Program-made: the position numbers and the translations under genes
Shown: positions 59,687 to 64,000 of the stretch, piece by piece
Numbering within the stretch: position 1 is the stretch's first letter
Layout: each line of letters starts with the position of its first letter
Assembly (NCBI RefSeq): GCF_006094435.1
Contig: NZ_CP034783.1
Coordinates: 4,925,001 to 4,989,000, forward strand
Direction: 5' to 3'
Length of the DNA: 64,000 nt
From: Pseudomonas sp. MPC6
GTDB taxonomy: Bacteria > Pseudomonadota > Gammaproteobacteria > Pseudomonadales > Pseudomonadaceae
Notes under the pieces: model-generated
Database searches by the model: none
What the model saw: the letters and a program-made list of their open reading frames with translations, nothing else
What the model was told of the DNA's origin: nothing

Positions 59687-62338
59687 TCAGGCTTCACTTT
59701 CAAAGCTCGGTTGTTCCTGCACCGGCAAGTGCAGAGTGATACAGGTGCCGCGCCCTTCGATGCCGTCGGCGACGCTGATCCGCCCGCCATGGGCACCGAC
59801 CATGCCCTGACAGATGGCCAGCCCCAGCCCCGTGCCCTGTCCGCCACGATCGCCTCGCGCCGCGGTGTAGAACATGTCGAAAATTTTCGCTCGCTCCTCT
59901 TCCGGAATCCCCGGGCCTTCATCGCTCACCGCAAAAAACAGCTCGCTGTCGTCGGCGCCGACGCGCAATTGCAGGCGCCCGTGAGTCGGTGAAAAGCGTG
60001 CCGCGTTTTCCAGCACGTTGACCAGCGCCTGTTCGATCAGCGCGGCGTGGACAAACAGCAGCGGCAACTGCGCGGGCACCTCGGTGCTGACCTGCAACGG
60101 TGCCAGCACCGCGCGCAGGCGATTGAGCGCACTGCCGACGATGTCGGCCGGCGATACCCAGTCGCGTGCCAGCTTCAGGGCGCCATGACCGAGACGGGTC
60201 ATGTCCAGCAGGTTCTGGATGTAGCGATCGAGGCGTTCGGCCTCATCGCGCGTGCCTTCGAGCAGCTCCCGGCGATCCTCCAGCGGGATGGCCTCCCCGA
60301 GGGCCAACAGGCTGTCGATGCTGCCGCGCATGGAGGTCAGCGGCGTGCGCAAATCATGGGACACCGACGCCAGCAAGGCACTGCGCAGTTGTTCGGTTTC
60401 GCCGTGCAGCCGCGCCGCTTCCAGGTCCTCGGCCAATTGCGCACGGGCCAGCGCCTGGGCCAGCGGCTGGCTCAATGCGGTCAACAAACGCCGACGCTGG
60501 CCGCTCAAGGTCTGGCCTTCCCTGGCACACACACCCAGCAGCGCCAACGGCCCATCCTCCACCGACAGCGGCCACCACCACCATCGGCCCAACGGTAACG
60601 TGCCGGTGCCTGCGCCAGCCGGCTGATCGTGTTGCCAGGCCCAATCGGCAGCGGCGCGTTCGGCTTCGGAAAACTCCAGCGGCCCACCGGTTTCGACTGT
60701 CCAGCCACTGTCCCCGTCGCGATCGAGCAGGCACACCTTCAGATCGGTCCAGCCGTTGAGGTGCTGGGCCGCCGCGCTGACCACGGCCTGGCGATCGGTG
60801 GCGGCCGTGAGCTTGCGCGACAGGTCGAGCAGTTCCGTGGTCTCTTCCTGGGTGTCGCGCAACGCCTGCAATTGCCGGCGCTGCCGGGCCGCAAGGTTAC
60901 CGGTGAGCGCCGCCATCAGCAGGAAGAACAGCAAGGTCAGGACGTCTTCTTCGCGCTGGATGCTAAGAGAGAAATTCGGCGGAATGAACAGAAAGTCATA
61001 GGTCAGAAACGACAGCGCCGCACAGGCCAGCGCCGGCCCGAGGCTGCTGCGCACCGCCACCAGCAATACGGCGGCGAGAAACACCAGTGAGATGTTCGGC
61101 AACGGCAGCACACTCGCCACGGCCCAGGCCAGCGCACTGGCCAACACCGTCGCCACGACCGCCAGGGCGTAGTCGAACCAGACCAGCGACTGCACCGAAC
61201 GCTGGCGCGGTTGATGCGCTTCCTGATCACTGTCGAGGACGTTTATTTCCAGGCCGCGGGCATTGCGCAGCAAGCGCGATGCCAGGCCACCGCCGAACAG
61301 GCGCCGATGCCAACGCTGCCGGGACTGGCCCACCAGCACCAGGCTGGCACGACGTTCGGCGGCGTGCTGGATCAGGGTTTTCGCCACTTCGCCGGCGCGC
61401 AGCAGCACCACTTCGCCACCGAGACGCTCCGCCAGTTGCTGGGCGCTTTGCAGGCGCAGGCGCGATTGCTCGTCGCGCACGCGGCCGTTATCCACATGCA
61501 CCAGACTCCACGGCAGATGCCGCCGCTGCGCAACGCGGCTGGCGTGACGCACCAGGCGTTCGGCCTGGGCATCGCCATCGACGCCAACCAGCAAACGACC
61601 GCGCACCGCCGGTGCCGCCTGGCCAAGTTGGCGATAGCCCTGGGCCAGATCATTGTCGACCTGGGCGGCAGCGGTCTGCATCGCCAGTTCGCGCAGGGCG
61701 GTGAGGTTGGTCTGGGTAAAGAACGCATCGATGGCCGCCCGCGCCTGCTCCGGCACGTAGACCTTGCCCTCGCGCAGGCGCTCGAGCAGCTCGCGCGGCG
61801 GCAGATCGACCAGCAGCAATTCGTAGGCCTCTTGCAACACCCAGTCCGGCAAGGTTTCCCGAACCTGCACGCCGGTGATGCCACGCACCTGGTCGTTGAG
61901 GCTTTCCAGGTGCTGGACGTTGACCGTGGTGAACACGTCGATGCCGGCGGCAAGCAGCTCCTGGATGTCTTGCCAGCGCTTGGCGTGGCGACTGCCGGGG
62001 GCGTTGCTGTGGGCCAGTTCATCCACCAGCGCCAGTTTCGGCCGGGCCGCGAGCAAGCCGTCGAGGTCCATTTCTTCGAGCATTACCCCACGGTATTCCG
62101 AGCGCACCAGAGGTTGCTGCGGCAAGCTGCCGAGCAGTGCCTCGGTTTCGGCGCGGCCATGGGTCTCGACCACCCCGGCGATGACTTTGACCCCCTGACG
62201 CAATTGGCTGTGGGCTGCCTGCAACATGGCGTAGGTCTTGCCGACACCGGGCGCGGCGCCGAGAAAAACCTTGAGCCGGCCACGGCCATCCCGGGGCAGG
62301 TCTGCTAACAGCGCGTCGGCGCGGCCGGAGTTGCTCAT
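59687..62338 (-). CDS. kdpD: KdpD sensor histidine kinase
   Basis: The 883-residue inner-membrane kinase senses K+ limitation and osmotic/ionic changes and phosphorylates KdpE. It contains the N-terminal KdpD domain with Walker A GAAPGVGKT at residues 28-36, a universal-stress-like middle, four membrane helices around 390-490 (FDYALAVVATVLASALAWAV and following), the H-box VSHDLRTPLTS with His661, and ATPase boxes AIDERGPG-like DEGPGIPEEER and GGQGTGLGLAICQGMVGAHG. Length agrees with KdpD. It lies 156 bp from kdpC across a REP pair. Confidence 0.96.
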   Translation of the reverse strand: MSNSGRADALLADLPRDGRGRLKVFLGAAPGVGKTYAMLQAAHSQLRQGVKVIAGVVETHGRAETEALLGSLPQQPLVRSEYRGVMLEEMDLDGLLAARPKLALVDELAHSNAPGSRHAKRWQDIQELLAAGIDVFTTVNVQHLESLNDQVRGITGVQVRETLPDWVLQEAYELLLVDLPPRELLERLREGKVYVPEQARAAIDAFFTQTNLTALRELAMQTAAAQVDNDLAQGYRQLGQAAPAVRGRLLVGVDGDAQAERLVRHASRVAQRRHLPWSLVHVDNGRVRDEQSRLRLQSAQQLAERLGGEVVLLRAGEVAKTLIQHAAERRASLVLVGQSRQRWHRRLFGGGLASRLLRNARGLEINVLDSDQEAHQPRQRSVQSLVWFDYALAVVATVLASALAWAVASVLPLPNISLVFLAAVLLVAVRSSLGPALACAALSFLTYDFLFIPPNFSLSIQREEDVLTLLFFLLMAALTGNLAARQRRQLQALRDTQEETTELLDLSRKLTAATDRQAVVSAAAQHLNGWTDLKVCLLDRDGDSGWTVETGGPLEFSEAERAAADWAWQHDQPAGAGTGTLPLGRWWWWPLSVEDGPLALLGVCAREGQTLSGQRRRLLTALSQPLAQALARAQLAEDLEAARLHGETEQLRSALLASVSHDLRTPLTSMRGSIDSLLALGEAIPLEDRRELLEGTRDEAERLDRYIQNLLDMTRLGHGALKLARDWVSPADIVGSALNRLRAVLAPLQVSTEVPAQLPLLFVHAALIEQALVNVLENAARFSPTHGRLQLRVGADDSELFFAVSDEGPGIPEEERAKIFDMFYTAARGDRGGQGTGLGLAICQGMVGAHGGRISVADGIEGRGTCITLHLPVQEQPSFESEA

Positions 62339-62387
62339 GCTTGAAGCTCACTTTATTCAGAGATTAATGCAGTGGCTGTCAGGGCCT

Positions 62388-62480
62388 CTTCGCGGGCAAG
62401 CCCGCTCCCACAGGGGACAATGGTGGATACAAAATTTGTGACCACTATTGATCCCTGTGGGAGCGGGCTTGCCCGCGAAT
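62388..62480. repeat. REP pair between kdpC and kdpD
   Basis: Reverse copy CTTCGCGGGCAAGCCCGCTC at 62388-62414 and forward copy TGTGGGAGCGGGCTTGCCCG at 62454-62480; both arms agree, so a stable long stem is possible inside the kdp transcript. Confidence 0.88.
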
Positions 62481-62494
62481 GCGCCACCACCGGT

Positions 62495-63040
62495 TTACAG
62501 CTTATCCAGCGCCCTGTTCAGCGCCAACACATTCACCACCGGCGGCCCCACCAACGGCTGCTCGATGTGCGCCTCCAGCAACTGCTGCAGCGCAGTCACC
62601 GGCAAATGGCGCGCCGCCGCCACTCGCGCCAGTTGATAGGCAATCGCCGCCGGTGGCAAGTGTGGATCAAGGCCGCTGCCAGAAGTGGTCAGCAGCGCCA
62701 ACGGCACCGCGCCCTGGCCGGGCACCAACAGTTTATTGGCCTCATCGATCACCCGCGTGGCCAGGGCCGGGTTGCTCGGCGCGAGGTTGCTCGCGCTGCT
62801 CGACACGGTGGCAAATGCACCGGCCGATGGCCGCGGATGGAACCAGGCGTCACCGGCGAAATCCTGGGCGATCAACGCCGAGCCACGGACCTTGCCGTCG
62901 GCGTCACGAACCAGGCTGCCATTGGCCTGATCCGGGAACGCGACCTGGGTGACACCGGTGACGACCAAGGGGTAGGCGACGCCGGTGATCAGGGTCATCA
63001 GGACCAACAGGCTCAGGGCCGGACGTATCAGAGTGGACAT
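62495..63040 (-). CDS. kdpC: KdpC, K+-transporting ATPase chaperone subunit
   Basis: The 181-residue protein has one N-terminal membrane segment ([20 protein letters not shown]) and a periplasmic domain with [19 protein letters not shown] and [20 protein letters not shown], the KdpC-specific stretches. KdpC increases ATP affinity of KdpB. GAGGAG lies before ATG 63040. It sits between kdpB (155 bp with REPs) and kdpD. Confidence 0.96.
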   Translation of the reverse strand: MSTLIRPALSLLVLMTLITGVAYPLVVTGVTQVAFPDQANGSLVRDADGKVRGSALIAQDFAGDAWFHPRPSAGAFATVSSSASNLAPSNPALATRVIDEANKLLVPGQGAVPLALLTTSGSGLDPHLPPAAIAYQLARVAAARHLPVTALQQLLEAHIEQPLVGPPVVNVLALNRALDKL

Positions 63041-63068
63041 TTCAAACTCCTCGAATTTATGGATACCC

Positions 63069-63188
63069 CCTGTAGGAGCGAGCTTGCTCGCGAAGAACCA
63101 GAGGGTGCCGCGTTCATCCAGACAGTACGCGTTATCGTTAACGCCCATCGCGAGCAATCGAGCGTCGACCGGCTGCTCCTACAGGGGG
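63069..63188. repeat. REP pair between kdpB and kdpC, one arm expanded
   Basis: Forward copy TGTAGGAGCGAGCTTGCTCG at 63069-63096 and reverse copy at 63146-63188 where the arm is changed to GCGAGCAATCGAGCGTCGAC with CGGCTGCTCCTACAG following, a loop insertion. It is preceded by TACGCGTTATCGTTAACG. Confidence 0.85.
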
Positions 63189-63195
63189 TGTTCGG

Positions 63196-64000
<805 letters not shown>

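Noticed and set aside
1367..63188. CRISPR array
   Set aside because: The regularly recurring element is the REP; spacings are irregular, copies are dispersed and alternate in orientation, and no cas gene is present.

Overview
This 64 kb window is chromosomal DNA from a Pseudomonas, most likely of the P. fluorescens group. The evidence is the high G+C content, the gene repertoire (AcnD/PrpF-type methylcitrate cluster, ThrH, APS-reductase-type CysH, two-partner ATP-grasp operons, KdpBCDE) and about sixteen intergenic clusters of the REP sequence built on GTAGGAGCTGGCTTGCCAGC. Species assignment is inference; the sequence has no rRNA. There is one tRNA gene (Ser-GGA), no CRISPR array, no integrase and no intact IS element.

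Layout. 1-8.6 kb: 2-methylcitrate (propionate) operon on the minus strand, gntR-prpB-prpC-acnD-prpF-prpD, with prpD cut by the left edge, REP clusters in three gaps, and a perfect palindromic operator upstream of the regulator. 8.8-11.9 kb: plus-strand trio of a secreted zinc-protease-like protein, a membrane protein with an inactive transglutaminase domain, and an ATP-grasp glutamate-ligase-like enzyme. 12.1-15.1 kb: pabB, thrH, cysH. 15.7-18.0 kb: NCS1 (hydantoin/purine type) permease and an Asp/Glu/hydantoin racemase. 18.2-20.8 kb: LysR regulator divergent from a short-chain dehydrogenase, and a HAD phosphatase. 21-26.5 kb: an accessory patch with two small acidic proteins, two tandem glycine-zipper proteins, a more A+T-rich zeta-toxin-like kinase with a small overlapping partner, a serine hydrolase, and two degraded genes (a YbjQ-like 3' remnant and a frameshifted DUF2442 gene).

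26.7-37.1 kb is the most striking region. It is a single-direction 12-gene stress locus. Six biosynthetic-type genes (ATP-grasp; phosphoribosyltransferase with TRSP domain; HAD; StiP/PELOTA protein; CitE-like lyase; HAD), mostly overlapping, run into a complete terZABCDE set. Such modules are thought to make a nucleoside-like or modified small molecule that works with the membrane-associated Ter complex in resistance to tellurite, phage and envelope stress; the product is unknown.

37.6-46.3 kb: a DUF1523 membrane protein, tRNA-Ser, a crotonase, PlsC-like acyltransferase, CorA, a class I glutamine amidotransferase, and a thiolase plus FadB/FadJ-like beta-oxidation pair. 46.7-57.5 kb: a 31-residue membrane protein, a c-type cytochrome fused to a molybdopterin-oxidoreductase-like domain, a second ATP-grasp / alpha-E / transglutaminase trio, RraB, small proteins, a chemoreceptor, a Mpo1-like protein, a thioesterase, a CHAD protein and a lipoprotein. 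57.8-64 kb: a patatin-like phospholipase, then kdpE, kdpD, kdpC and the 3' part of kdpB (high-affinity K+ uptake), with REP clusters in both kdpB-kdpC and kdpC-kdpD gaps.
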